Shown here piece by piece: positions 11,301-21,974 of a stretch of DNA of 64,000 nucleotides. The stretch's first letter is position 1. The number at the start of each line of letters is the position of its first letter. The notes under the pieces are model-generated. The model was not told the DNA's origin. It ran no database searches and was given only the letters and a program-made list of their open reading frames with translations. This stretch comes from Ditylenchus dipsaci (taxonomy: Eukaryota > Nematoda > Chromadorea > Rhabditida > Anguinidae). The stretch is from contig SADC01001285.1 in the NCBI GenBank assembly GCA_004194705.1, positions 620,001 to 684,000 on the forward strand, read 5' to 3'. A program made the translations under genes and the position numbers.

Positions 11301-14300
11301 TCTCGAACCCAGCCACACCGCCCCTCACCTAATTCAGAATCATGTTTTGGCATTGTGTTTTTGACCCACTTTTTAAAAACTACTCTTAGGCAAAACTTAT
11401 AGCTGATCTCACAAGCTACAAAATGGATAGTAACTTGCCTGTGAGCAGTCTTCAAAAGTTGGTCAAAAACGGAATGCCAAGAACATGATTTTAAACAAGG
11501 GGGATCGGCCCTATTGAAATTGAGGTTAATTTTCTGAAATCATGTAAAAACTTACAGATGGGGCGAGAATAGCGCCTATTCGGGCAATCAGAGAACAAGA
11601 ACCATAGATGTGGCTCGCATTGAAGTGGGCATTGCCTCTACAGCACACAGATAGCATGCATCCCAGGTGTACTCAATAAACACCGTGCCGATCAAGTTGA
11701 CTATTAGAATTGATACACCCTGTAATACACATACAAGTCAGGTTTCAACTGTGTCACAATACCTGTTGATTGAACAAGACAAGGAGTGTGAGCACAAGGA
11801 AACTGATAATAACCACCAACTGCGAATACTGATGCAGATTGCGACGACTAAAACTTGGTCGCATGGTGTCAAACACTACTAGCACCTAAATTTACCAATG
11901 CGCAGATAGGATTGTTTTAACTTTACTTCTGTGCTAGAGCATGCACAAAAATATTTTAAAGGGGCGTCTGATGTGGGAAAAGATTCCGAACATCAACATT
12001 CTCCAGGTTACTCTCCAGAATCCAAACTATCCAAAGACATCAAACTTGGCTCGCCACTCGTAAACAATCAGGTTCCAAAATATGCCCAATATGCCCATTT
12101 TTTGTCTCAAATTTTGGTTCTTTAGAAATTGGTTATATTTAAAACATAATATTGAAGATTAAAAGTCAAAAAACAACAGGGTAGACCAGAGCATATTTAT
12201 AGAACATTATTTATTTTTTAAAAGACCGTGCTCACGCGTTCTAAATGGTCTCCCGCCAATTCAAAAAATTGGCTAATCATTGAATTTGTACGGATTTTTC
12301 AACTTTGTTTCTAAAAAAACAAGGCCTAGAATTTAATTTAGGTATAGTTTTGTAGAAACTTAATCAAAAAATTTGTACGTAAATTCAACGATTAGGATTT
12401 TTTGACCAGCAATTTATTACTCTCTTGGTTATTTTCTATAAGCGTTCTACCTGATCCCATAAAATTTTCTGCCTACTTTTTAAAAGTAGGATAAGGTCAT
12501 AAATATCAGATTTGAGTTGAAACGAGTGAAAAACAGAACAATTTTTGAAAAGGGGTGGTCCCCGCCTTAATTTGCAGTGTAACGCTGGTATTTCCTTTTA
12601 ATTTAAATACAAAAAATTGAAACTATTTATTTTTAATGATAATCGTTTTGTTTTGTCTTGGTTCAAGCGAGAGTAAAGGAAAGAACATGGCGAAAATGTG
12701 AAATGTGCCCGCTTTTTGTGAAACCGCTCTATAACAAGGACTGAGTCTGCATTTTTGGCAACCATATAATATACTATTCATTAATGCAAAATACTGCAGT
12801 TTCAGCTTTTAGAATTACGCTCATATAAAGCATAATGAATATAACAGGGTACATCCAGAAGCGGGCATTTTTCACAAAAAGCGGGCACTTTTTCACAAAA
12901 CGCGGGCACTTTTTTCCCAAACGCTGGCATTTTTCCGTATCTTCAATTAAATACTACCCTTAAGTTAATAAACTACCGTATTTCTCTATTAATTACCCCC
13001 GGTAATTATTTTCAACTTCAGAAAAATCGAAAAAAAAATTATTTTGATTTTGAGATTTTTGGGTGCTCAACCAAAATCTAAAAAGTGGAATCAACTGAGT
13101 TCGTGGTGATTGAGAAAACGCAAAAAACAGATTTGCAAAATAATTTTTTTGAGCTGAGATACAGGGTGCCTATGGGGTAATTAATAGAGAGGGGGTAATT
13201 AATAGAGAAAATACGGTAGTCACCCGTTAAAAACAAATTTTGAGTAAAAACACATTTTGAAAGTTCTAAAAACATAAAAATAAACTAACAGCTTTGGAAA
13301 GAGCAATCAAGATGCTGAATAAGGCCTGATTTAGGAACAAGTTGCCCACAATATTAGAGCTGAAATTATTGGTAATAAATAATTCTATTGCATTTTACCT
13401 GTTCAAATCTATAGCATATCCACACAAAGCAGCAATAAACCACATGATCCATAGTACTGATATACGCTTGAACAATGCCTTGTCGCGCACTAATTGTCTG
13501 TAAGCCCAACAATTAGATCAGCTACAAACATCAAGTAGTCTTACTCACTTGAAAGATTCGGTCTCAACAATAGGCTCGTGCTGCACTTCCACATACTTCT
13601 CACCCACAAATGAGGCTATTTTGCGCTCATTTATTCGCATTTGTTCCAGTCTTCCCTGAAAACGTAATCCGGAAAAATTCAAATATATTTCTTAGGATGT
13701 ATTTGAAATGCAGCGTCGAAATCGTGAAATCCAGCACCTCATTCCTTTTTTTGCTTATCTAAAGTCTATTTTGTGTGTAATATCTAGAGTTGGGCAAATG
13801 GCTGACTATTTTGAAATGGATCGACAATATTTTGCCATATGGCTATCACCCAGCCAGTGCTGTATAGTCTGACACATTGTGACTCGATACGCCAACTCGA
13901 TACAGTTGCGACTCGATACACCAACTCGATACAGTTGCGACTCGATACACCAACTCGATACACTTTATTTTTTTTGTGAGTTATAATACCCTTCCTTGCT
14001 TTATTTATTAATCGTTGCTAAATCATAAAGAAAATTCGGTAATAGAAGTATCATATTCTTTTACATTTTATCGGACCAGAGACAGAATAACAACGAAAAT
14101 GGTTAAACATAACAGTGATTTGTGACTATTAGTCTTTTCTTCACTCCAACACATTTTCTACGTCCACCGGCGGATGATCGACTTTGGCAGCTGCTTGGTG
14201 AAAAATTTCTTCTTGTTCAGCTTCTGCATGCTCGATTCTATTTTTCTTGGCGTTCTTCTTGTCTTTGTCCATACATAGCATCCTCTGCCATCATCAGTAT

Positions 14301-16846
14301 AAGTAATCGTGCAGTTCGGGCTCCTATACGCTGCGTGTGCACAATTACGACTCTGTCCATGCTGATAATACCTGAACACGTGAAGTAAAGACTATCAGGC
14401 TTTTAATTTATACAAATATAAAAATAACAAGAGGACTTTGCTACCACAAACGTGACTTTAACACTAGTCGGGAGTCGAACCTGAGACTCGGTGTATCGAG
14501 TTGGCGTATCGAGTCGCAACTGTATCGAGTTGGTGTATCGAGTCACAATGTGTATCGAGTCGTCGTTATACCGTATAGTCTAGCTCCGGCTCCGAGATGG
14601 CTCCAAAAATTTTTTGAATTTTTTGCACTATTTTTTGCACAATTATCAAATTCTAAAAAATATGTTTTGTAGAGGAGGAAAGAAGCCCCTAGTTGGTCAA
14701 AAATATATCTTATAAAAATATTCTTCCGAAAAATTACAAAGAAAATCACGGATTCAACTTTTTCCAAAATTGAAAAAAATTGGCTTTCATATTTTCTTTC
14801 AATTTTTACATTGGACACATACTTTTCAAAGTGTCACTTTTTGACCAACTAGTGACCCTTTCCTTCTCTGCGAAATGCAGGGCTTCGAATGAAATTTTTA
14901 AAAAAAAGGACATTTGGGTAAAAAAGAACATTTTGACTGTTTTTGAAGTAAAAGGGTCATTTTATCCAGTGCTTGTCGTATTTTGAAGCGAAAAAAAAAA
15001 GATTTTGACTAAATTTTCAAAAATAAAAAAGATTTGGGGTGCCGAAAAAAGGACAAATCTTTTTAAAAAGGACGATTCGAAGCCCTGGCGAAATGTCATT
15101 TAGAATTTGATTATTGTGCAAAAAGGTGGGGTAAAAATTAAAAGAAATTTTGGAACCAGAGCCAGACTATACAGCACTCCAACTAATCCTAAGAAAATCT
15201 CAAGTTAAAGTTATTTTGTTTCTTTTGTCAAGTTATTTTGTTAACTTTTTAATTATTTTGGCCTTACTGTGTATTTGTATAAAAATCAGAAAAATATTTT
15301 TTAGAATGAACAAAAATATGGAATCAGGTGTTATATTTACAAATTAAGTGCTGGATTTCAAAATTTAGTGCTGCAATTTAATTTGATCATATTTTGTTGA
15401 TAGAAATCAATTACCTTATTATGCAGCCAACTAAAAAGTTGATCTAAAATTGAAACTCAAACGTCAAAAAAAAATCACGTTGGGCTCTCAGGGAACACAA
15501 AATGATTATGAAGAGACCAGGCAAAGAACACACCGCACATGCCAGACTTGCTTGTCGCCAGTCCGGAAATATATAGCACAAACCAGTGAGCAGCAAACGA
15601 GCTACACCCTTAAATAGTTAATTGGGAAGGGCAATGGTTGTGTAATCGCACTAACCCAGTTGAAGAATGCCCTGAGTGCCATGCGTTGTTCGGGTAGCAA
15701 CATTTCCATTACAAAGGTGCACACAACCACCACTGTCCCTCCTATGGACAAGCCTATGAGAATCTTGTAGCCAGCAACAGTTGCCAATAGGAGCTAATGC
15801 TGCAAATAAATAAAGTATTGTGTCGACCAAAAAGTTCGTGCGTCCTTTTTTCAAAAAACCTTTTGTGTCATTGTGTTTTTTATTTAGATTTTTGACCATT
15901 TTGTAAAAGGTAGCCCCTTATTTTGTAGCTAAGAAAAAACAATAGTTATAATAGTAAAGTGAAATTTAAAATAAAAATAAATATGCAATACCAGTAAAAA
16001 TTATAAAAATATTTAAGTAAACCAATTTACCGTAATTATTCCAATAGGCCGGACCCCCAAATAAAAAATGCGTTTGAGGCATTGTGTTTTTGGCCCACTT
16101 TTTTCAGTCCACTTTTGGAAAATTTATCACTCATTTTGTAGCTCTTCTCACTGGATACAAGTTGAGCGGTAATTTTCCTAATAGTAGTTTCAAAAAGTAG
16201 GTAATAATACAATGCCACAAACACGATTTTGATTCAAGGGACCAGCCTATTAGAATTATTATGGTAATAACAAAAGTTCAAACGACTCAAAAAGTTGTCG
16301 AAAAACCAAAAAATCAAAATTTAAAGTAAGATATCAATAAGAAGCACTAAATCTACTTCGAAAAATTCTGAAGTTATAAATTAATAAAATAAACTAACCC
16401 GAGCAAACTATCATAGAAATGCAAAAGTAAGTACAAACAGTGACACTGGTTTTCTGCCAAAACAATCCGATAGACTGCCGAAAAGAAGCTGAAAATAAAT
16501 GCACTTGCTCGTGTTCCAACAAGGCCATAACACACACCGTTCCAATAAGTACTCCCGCAAACTGTATTTGAGCAAATAAGGAACAATGTATGCCTTGTTG
16601 CCACATATCCAGTCAAACTCTAAGGCCGATGAATGGAAATAGTTGTACTCAAATTCAATATTTCCACTACACAGCTCATAAACTGTGCAGTTTTTGGCAA
16701 ATTCCATAGGTGTACTGCTGGCATTACACCTCCAACGAGGCACATAACCGAGAATATGGGCATGAGCATTTGGGTGGCAAAGAAAATGGCAATTGCCATG
16801 TTAAGGCAACCAGTAGTGTGAAACGGTTGAAGTTGAACAGAGTCAT
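8370..16846 (-). CDS. SLC22-type organic ion transporter (MFS), TE-interrupted
   Basis: Membrane transporter of the major facilitator superfamily, SLC22 branch, expected in the plasma membrane; the substrate cannot be told. Exons I can place: 16846-16538 (TM1, then a long Cys-rich extracellular loop, GYVPRWRCNAS, FDWICGNKAY, TM2), 16488-16399 (FGSLSDCFGRKP, the GxLxDRxGRRP signature), 15799-15656 (IGLSIGGTVVVVCTFVMEML), 15608-15479 (FPDWR...PESPT), 13655-13549, 13497-13399, 13359-13290 (IVGNLFLNQALFS), 11885-11763, 11719-11556 (CSLIARIGAILAPS), 8647-8580 and 8525-8370 (WLVETKGVNL, the conserved C-terminal PETKG region). The start at 16846 is the ATG before TM1. A hAT transposon and MITEs sit in its introns. 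At least eight frame breaks all look like one-base homopolymer losses, so it may be intact in the living genome. Joins after TM4 and before TM12 are incomplete. Confidence 0.85.
8821..8953. mobile_element. TTAA-type MITE in transporter intron
   Basis: The ends are AGGGGCATGTCCGTGCGC and a complementary GGCATGCCCCT, preceded by TTAA; the right flank is a decayed TTGA. Same terminal style as 12232-12597, 37797-38117 and 59875-60695, suggesting a piggyBac-related mobiliser (inference). Confidence 0.55.
9117..11283 (+). mobile_element. hAT transposon, 2.17 kb, 8-bp target duplication
   Basis: The ends are CAGTGTTTGCAAAACTCATA and its complement, flanked by perfect 8-bp duplications ATTGTCTC at 9109-9116 and 11284-11291. 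Arrays of ACTCATAGTC/ACTCATACTC units form about 200 bp of subterminal repeat at each end, in opposite orientation. It encodes a transposase-like gene. It is inserted in an intron of the SLC22 gene, between the TM11 and TM12 exons. Confidence 0.95.
9381..10935 (+). pseudogene. hAT transposase, multi-exon, broken
   Basis: Domains run in order as in hAT transposases. A BED zinc finger comes first (DAVWENF...CNEC, then HWVKKH across a 21-bp intron at 9520). A segment SLPINIFLHPLVRKLFHVM follows near 9790-9850, then FLVATALDPN near 10360, DPLKWW near 10694, and the dimerisation block LSIPATSASIERVFSQAG near 10805-10860. In-frame stops lie after the first BED half (about 9559) and right after DPLKWW (about 10710), and a shift follows the LDPN motif. 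The ATG at 9384 begins a Ser/Asn-rich leader. As read it cannot make an active enzyme, though some breaks may be consensus errors. Confidence 0.85.
11284..11555. mobile_element. MITE fragment related to 16034-16260
   Basis: Shares CATTGTGTTTTTGACCCACTTTT and a GGGATCGGCCCTATTG-like end with the element at 16034-16260. Its left part is cut by the hAT insertion. It lies in an intron of the transporter. Confidence 0.5.
12232..12597. mobile_element. TTAA-type MITE, copy A
   Basis: Flanked by TTAA at 12228-12231 and 12598-12601. The ends are AAGACCGTGCTCACGCG and a complementary CGCTGGTATTTCCTT. A second copy in reverse orientation at about 46490-47310 is split by a fold-back insertion. Confidence 0.7.
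12690..12955. mobile_element. Fold-back with GCGGGCACTTTTTCAC units
   Basis: The right arm has four degenerate copies of GCGGGCACTTTTTCACAAA and the left arm carries the complement (GTGCCCGCTTTTTGTG). The unit resembles the GTGCCACGTTTT units at 29941-31931 but is not the same. Confidence 0.5.
12976..13216. mobile_element. Mariner-like MITE, copy 2
   Basis: Starts CCGTATTTCTCTATTAATTA and ends with the complement, flanked by TA on both sides. The interior matches the copy at 1-261. It lies in the intron following the TM8 exon of the transporter. Confidence 0.85.
13871..14573. mobile_element. CGATAC-repeat element with 8-bp target duplication
   Basis: Flanked by TATAGTCT at 13863-13870 and 14574-14581. 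Both ends carry tandem ACTCGATACACCA units in opposite orientation. The interior holds a 73-codon minus-strand frame (14158-14379) with four cysteines and no recognised family, and a GGTTCGACTCC box-B-like stretch (minus strand) near 14480. It is inserted in the end of another element that runs on to about 15178. Confidence 0.8.
14582..15178. mobile_element. Element with TATAGTCTGGCTC ends, host of the CGATAC insertion
   Basis: The right end (15160-15178) is the complement of AGTGCTGTATAGTCTGGCTC. The left end has the same start at about 13857, split off by the CGATAC element. Arms of about 90 bp share TTTTTTGCACAATTATCAAA-like sequence. A GCAGGGCTTCGAA MITE (14878-15087) is nested inside. 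Confidence 0.65.
14878..15087. mobile_element. MITE with GCAGGGCTTCGAA ends
   Basis: Starts GCAGGGCTTCGAATG and ends with the complement GATTCGAAGCCCTGG. A relative with GCAGGGTTCG ends is at 41926-42115, and a partial copy lies at 640-790. Confidence 0.65.
16034..16260. mobile_element. MITE in transporter intron
   Basis: The ends are AATTATTCCAATAGGCCGG and the complement of AATAATTCTAATAGGCTGG. It lies between the second and third SLC22 exons. Confidence 0.6.
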
Positions 16847-17449
16847 TGTGGTCAAGGATTAATGGTTGCTCCAGTTGTTGTAGAAGGGTAATATATTTGT
16901 AGTAGTCAACTAAGAGTCAACATGCTAAAATCCTTCAGTCAATTTTGTCTAAAATTTTCCCGATCCTTAAATATTGGGTAATTCTGCCCGCTAATTTGTG
17001 TAAAATACCCGCATTTTATATTAGTATTTTCTTTGAATTTCGTGTAAATTTTGTAAAAAAATTTGCATTATATGTAGCGCAGGATTTCAGCTTTCTATTG
17101 AGCTATTTGAAATATAGGTGTTATTTTGTCTCAACCTCTAAATCTCTTGTTTTTTAAATCATTCGATAGAGTTTAATAGCTCGTTAGAAGCTCGCTGAAA
17201 TTTCGGGCTACTGGATAAGAAAAGTTTAAAGTGGCCATTATTCACATGTTAGATTATTCTAAACATTTCCACTTTTCAACCAAAATAAAACATTGGAACC
17301 AGCAGATCTCGCAGGAGTTTAGTACAGCTGTACAGTCAATCAGTTAATTATTGTGCGCGTTTAAAGAAAATTTGTTTCTGCTTAGACTCTCAAAGCCACA
17401 ATTATTTTGTTAAGATAGTGGTATTTTTAGAAAGAAAAAAGTAGTAAAA

Positions 17450-17875
17450 TTAAAAGAAAAAATGATCAAAATGCAGTATCTGAATAAATCCACAACATTT
17501 TGTAACATCAAAAACAATATTGTTTTGATTTGTTATGCCTAAAATAATAAACGAAATTAGCAACAATTCCCACATGAAGAATAGCACTTTCACTACATGC
17601 AGGGTGCCCAATTTTCTCGATAATTGATATGTATGTTCAATTTTGAAAAAGAAAAAATATTTTCGCTCCGTGCATTTAATACAGACAGCATTGTTGTAGT
17701 AGTTGATATATAATAAAGTAAGTTTTGGAATCGGATTAAAATAGTTTGTGTATTTGGAGACAAAATTACTCTTTTGTGAAATGTCTATAATTAAAAGCAT
17801 TGCACTAACAATAATTATTTTGATGCAAAATACCTGTTTAGCCGATTTTCTCAGCACAATACTTTTCTGACACAA
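17450..17875 (-). CDS. Open frame of 141 codons, unknown
   Basis: The longest unassigned frame in this part. It is very rich in Ile, Phe, Leu, Lys and Tyr, with one or two hydrophobic stretches (LLLISFIILGI). Such composition is expected by chance in DNA this AT-rich, and no splice context or family supports it. The surrounding 16860-19029 is otherwise without recognised genes; 18240-18345 holds a weak tRNA-like minus-strand stretch with box-A and box-B-like motifs. Confidence 0.15.
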   Translation of the reverse strand: MCQKSIVLRKSAKQVFCIKIIIVSAMLLIIDISQKSNFVSKYTNYFNPIPKLTLLYINYYNNAVCIKCTERKYFFFFKIEHTYQLSRKLGTLHVVKVLFFMWELLLISFIILGITNQNNIVFDVTKCCGFIQILHFDHFFF

Positions 17876-19029
17876 ATTTAGTCAAAACCAAGAGGGCCAA
17901 GAAATTTCAAAAAGTCGATTATAACTTTATATTATTCAATGTGTTTCTACATGCTTTATGTCTCGTTTAGGAACCAGGATATTTTGGAGTCGGAGTAAAG
18001 AGTGTCCAATATGCACATCGATGCTACATCAAGCGTCTTAAAAATACCACTTTTTGCATTTTCCATACCAGATATTTCTTTCCTTGTTTTGCCTTGTATT
18101 TGATGTGTAATGTGAACTTTCGACTGATCTGTACTCAAAATTTTGAAGGAGAAGCCGAAAATCTGATATCCATGACCTATATCTACTTTTTGATTTGACG
18201 TCAAATGGGCTTATCAAAAAAATCTGTATAAAAATTAAAAGATCGAAGGTGTCCAGAGGTGGGTTGAACTCACTAGATTTCGAGGAAAATAGCCTTGTTT
18301 TTAGTATTGTCACATTAAAATCCAACGCTTTACCTCTTGCGCCATGAAGTTTGAGGAAAAGTCACTTACTACCAATTTTTGCCTTTGTTGGAAAGCCGTG
18401 AATTCAAAGTACTCTAGCTCCGGTATCCTGAACGAGTCATAAAGTTTGATCTGCGGGCAAATAAAACCAAAAATTTTCGATCTCGGTCCCGCACATCTAA
18501 AATCCCCCTGTGGTGTTATATCAAAGGGTGATTTTGCGTCAACAAAGAAGGATTGTCCTGTTTAGGACAACAGGAAATAGTGGTCATTTGCAAAAAAAAA
18601 TTATTATTACTTTTTGATGAATGAAACAAATAGATAACAACTGTAATAGTTGACCAGAAATTCGAGTTCCTTATTTCAAATGATGATAGCAACAAAAAAT
18701 GCTTGAGATACAGAACGAAAACTTTGATTCTCCCAAGGTCCGTTTTTTGCAAGAATCGTTACATTAATGAAATTATTTGTTTTTTGAATGCTAATAATTT
18801 ATGGAATTTTTTAATTTCGAATTTTTTTGATGCTTTATCTGTGTAACAAAATTTTAAAAAATTTAATTAAAAAAATATATCATGCAAAGAAAATTTTGGT
18901 CGGAGCCTCATCGATTTTTATATTAGGGTCCAGAAAATCAGGACCACAGTAAACATGGAACTTCAGTAAATTAAAATGTTTTTGTCTCGAAAAAAGTTCA
19001 AACTCATTATTCAACTTTTAATTTTCTTG

Positions 19030-19282
19030 GCGCTACTCTAATATACCCCCCCCCCTAAAAAAACCCTCCTGTAATATACCACCCTCCCCCTCCCCAATAT
19101 TTTTAGGCTTAGGAATAAGGCTTAGCCATTAGGCTTCGTGCCGTAGGCATTAGGCTCATGGACAACACGTAATAGTTTCACCATTTTCCGAAAAAGTATA
19201 ATTTTGGGGCACCTGAAAAATTATTGGGGGGGGGGTATATTACAGTAGCTCTTTTTAGGGGGGGTTATATATGACAGTAGCG
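19030..19282. mobile_element. MITE with poly-C and poly-G arms
   Basis: The ends are GCGCTACTCTAATATA and a complementary TATATGACAGTAGCG, each followed by runs of C or G. Same family as 2004-2190, including the AGGCTTAGG core. Confidence 0.65.
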
Positions 19283-19914
19283 TGCATGTGGTGGCCGTAT
19301 AGTGTGTGTCTTATAGAGTAGGAAAATGGCCAGGTAGGGTAGGTAGGTGTTCAGGTGGGGTGGGTAGGTAGATAGGTAGCTTCTGAGACATAGATTGTTG
19401 AGAGGCTCTTAAGATGTTCCGATAAAAAAACCAAGCCTAAGTGTTTTTGTAGTTACAACAATTGACGTTTTTACCAGGCGCCTATAAGGTGCCAACCTTG
19501 TCTTTTATAAAAGAATGAAAAATAATAAGTTGATAATGTGCTTTTGAAATGAAAAGGGACAGAACAAATTTTTGATTTATGTTTTTTATAAATTTCTAAA
19601 AAAAATGCAAACCTATACCAAATTCAAAAAATTGCTCTGGCCAATCAACCGTTCAATCCTTTAACCCTAGAATGGACCTACTCGTCTCAACTTTCATGAC
19701 TGCTTAATTATTCGAAAAAAAACAATGTTATTGCCTCGACACCCTCTAATAACCGATACTCTGGCACAAAGAAGAAAAACGATTTGACCCGTCAAACTAT
19801 TAGAAAAATAGAGCGATAGAAAGAGAGCCTTTCAATCATACAAAAATAACATATATTGAACAAATTATGTGAATGGCTATTTGAAAACTATTGGCACATA
19901 CTTAAAGTTTAAAG

Positions 19915-20544
19915 TAGTGATGGCCATTCGGCTATTGCGGGTTTGCGGGGCGGGTTTTGGGTGCTAAAATTTTGCGTGCGGGTTTGCGGGGCGGGTTTTA
20001 GAAATTTTTCAAGTGCGGGGCGCGGGCGGGTTAAAAAAAATTTTCTTGCGGGTCCCGCGCGGGTCCCGCGTTTAATTGCGGGTAGAACGAAAGAACACTT
20101 AAAAAAAATTAATTATTCAATTGAACAAGTGAAATTTCTTTATACAACCATAACAACAAATGTGATTAATAACTGTAGTTAATCAACGGGAGAGCCTTGC
20201 AAGAAAAATCAAAATCGATCCCTCCATCTTCTCAAAAAGAGCAAGCTTCCAAACGAGAGCAGACATTCTAAAAAATAACAGAGACATAACGAGTACATAC
20301 ACGTATGTATATGAAATTTCTCTATTATGACTCATGCTCGCAAACTTTAACAATTGGTTTTATCCAGTGTTTGCTGAAAAAAGTAGTGCGGGGCAACCCG
20401 CGCGGGTTTTACCCTCCGCGTGCGGTTTGCGGGCGGGTTCAAAAAAATTTCCAACTGCGGGGCGGGGCGGGTTTTCAAAAATTGCCAAAATCGTGCGGGG
20501 CGGGGCGGGTTACCCGCGCGGGTCCCGCCCCGCGACCATCACTA
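19915..20544. mobile_element. GC-rich hAT-type MITE
   Basis: The ends are TAGTGATGG and its complement. The flanks GTTTAAAG (19907-19914) and GTTAAAGG (20545-20552) look like an 8-bp duplication with one T lost. Subterminal arrays of GCGGGGCGGGTTT units make both ends strikingly GC-rich against the AT-rich surroundings. The two plus-strand frames inside are products of these arrays. Confidence 0.8.
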
Positions 20545-21474
20545 GTTAAAGGTTCAATGTTTAGTGCAGGACATTTCTTGTCCCCTTTTTGTTTCCTTTT
20601 TAAATGTTGATAAGACGATCGATCACAGTCCACACTTCTATTTTGTCACATTTTGAAAGATCATAATTTTAGATAATGTTTACATGTTTTCACACAAACC
20701 TATACATTTTTTCAACCCTGGTTTTTTTTAAATTAATTTTTTGCAAAAGTCTTTTAAAGACAAAGAATGCTTACTTTTTATAGCAAAAGGGTTGTTTTTT
20801 TCCATGATACCTCGACCAATCGTCAAAATAAAACATATTAATTTTCAATTTTTATACAGTCAAATCTCGTTCATCCGCCACCAGTTGACCGCCACCCTAA
20901 ATTTACTTTATTTGGCTTAGGTTAGCCTATTATCCGTAATCTGACCCTAAAGTTAATCGATACCTCAATTATCAGCCACCCTGAGGCCTGTCCTTAGGGT
21001 GGTTCAGTGAATAGTTCAGTGCATTGTTGACCACAGCTTTCAGGTAGATGTTGCAGGTAACATTTGAAAAGTGGGCAATCTTAAAGGACCATTGGTGTGC
21101 AAGGCAACGGCAATTTTCAAAGTTTTGAATTGGTGAGCACAATATTTTTTATATCAAAATTAATTTAAATTTATTTTTATTTGCATTTAGACTTTCAATT
21201 TAAATTCCTAAATCAAATAAATATAACGCAGTGGAAGTCTTCTATGTTGTCCTATCTGCCAATTTCAGGCAAAGTTGGGCTGGACTGTTCGATGGTTTGA
21301 AAATTTTGAAAAAATTCAAATATCTGTGTTCAAAAGTCTCTGCAATCAAAAAAATAAAAAAATTCCAATTATTTCAAAATTTTCAAAAAATTAGGAAAAA
21401 AGTAAAAAAAATACCATTGACGTAGACAGTAAAAGTCGATAAATAATCAATAAAAGAGCGCCTTTGCTACATTA
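20545..21474. other. Intergenic with a mariner-end fragment
   Basis: At 20857 there is a TA-CAGTCAAATCTCGTTCATC start like other mariner-type ends, but no clean right end. Position 21231 onward resembles 275-330. No gene seen. Confidence 0.45.
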
Positions 21475-21974
21475 CCGCATATTTTCTTTAGAAGGACACT
21501 CTCTAATAGAAGCCCACCGCGTAAATTTTGAATAACAAGGGAACCACTCAAGCTGTCTTTTCAACGTCATTTCAAGACCTATATAAAAATTTCGCCATGG
21601 TCAGTTTAGTGTGTTAAATTTATATATTGTAGACGGACAGAGAGAAAAATGGTAAGGACAAGCAGCTAGAAAGTATTCCCTCATTGAGTTTAGCCATTTT
21701 TGATCAAAAATTCAAATTCAAACTCTCACGATTTTCGACAACCACTTATAGACTAATTAGTAGAGTTGACTTGGAATCGATATTTGGACCGCAACCCGAA
21801 CCGGAATTTTAGATTTGTGAAAACCGTAACCGGAACCGGAATTTGATTTTTGTAGGAACCGTAATCGGAACCGTAATTTCACTTTTGCCGAAACCAAAAC
21901 CGGAGTGGAAAAAAAAAAGTTTTCGAAAAAATCGCTGCCTGTTTACATGATTTTTTGTATATATTGATATTTAA

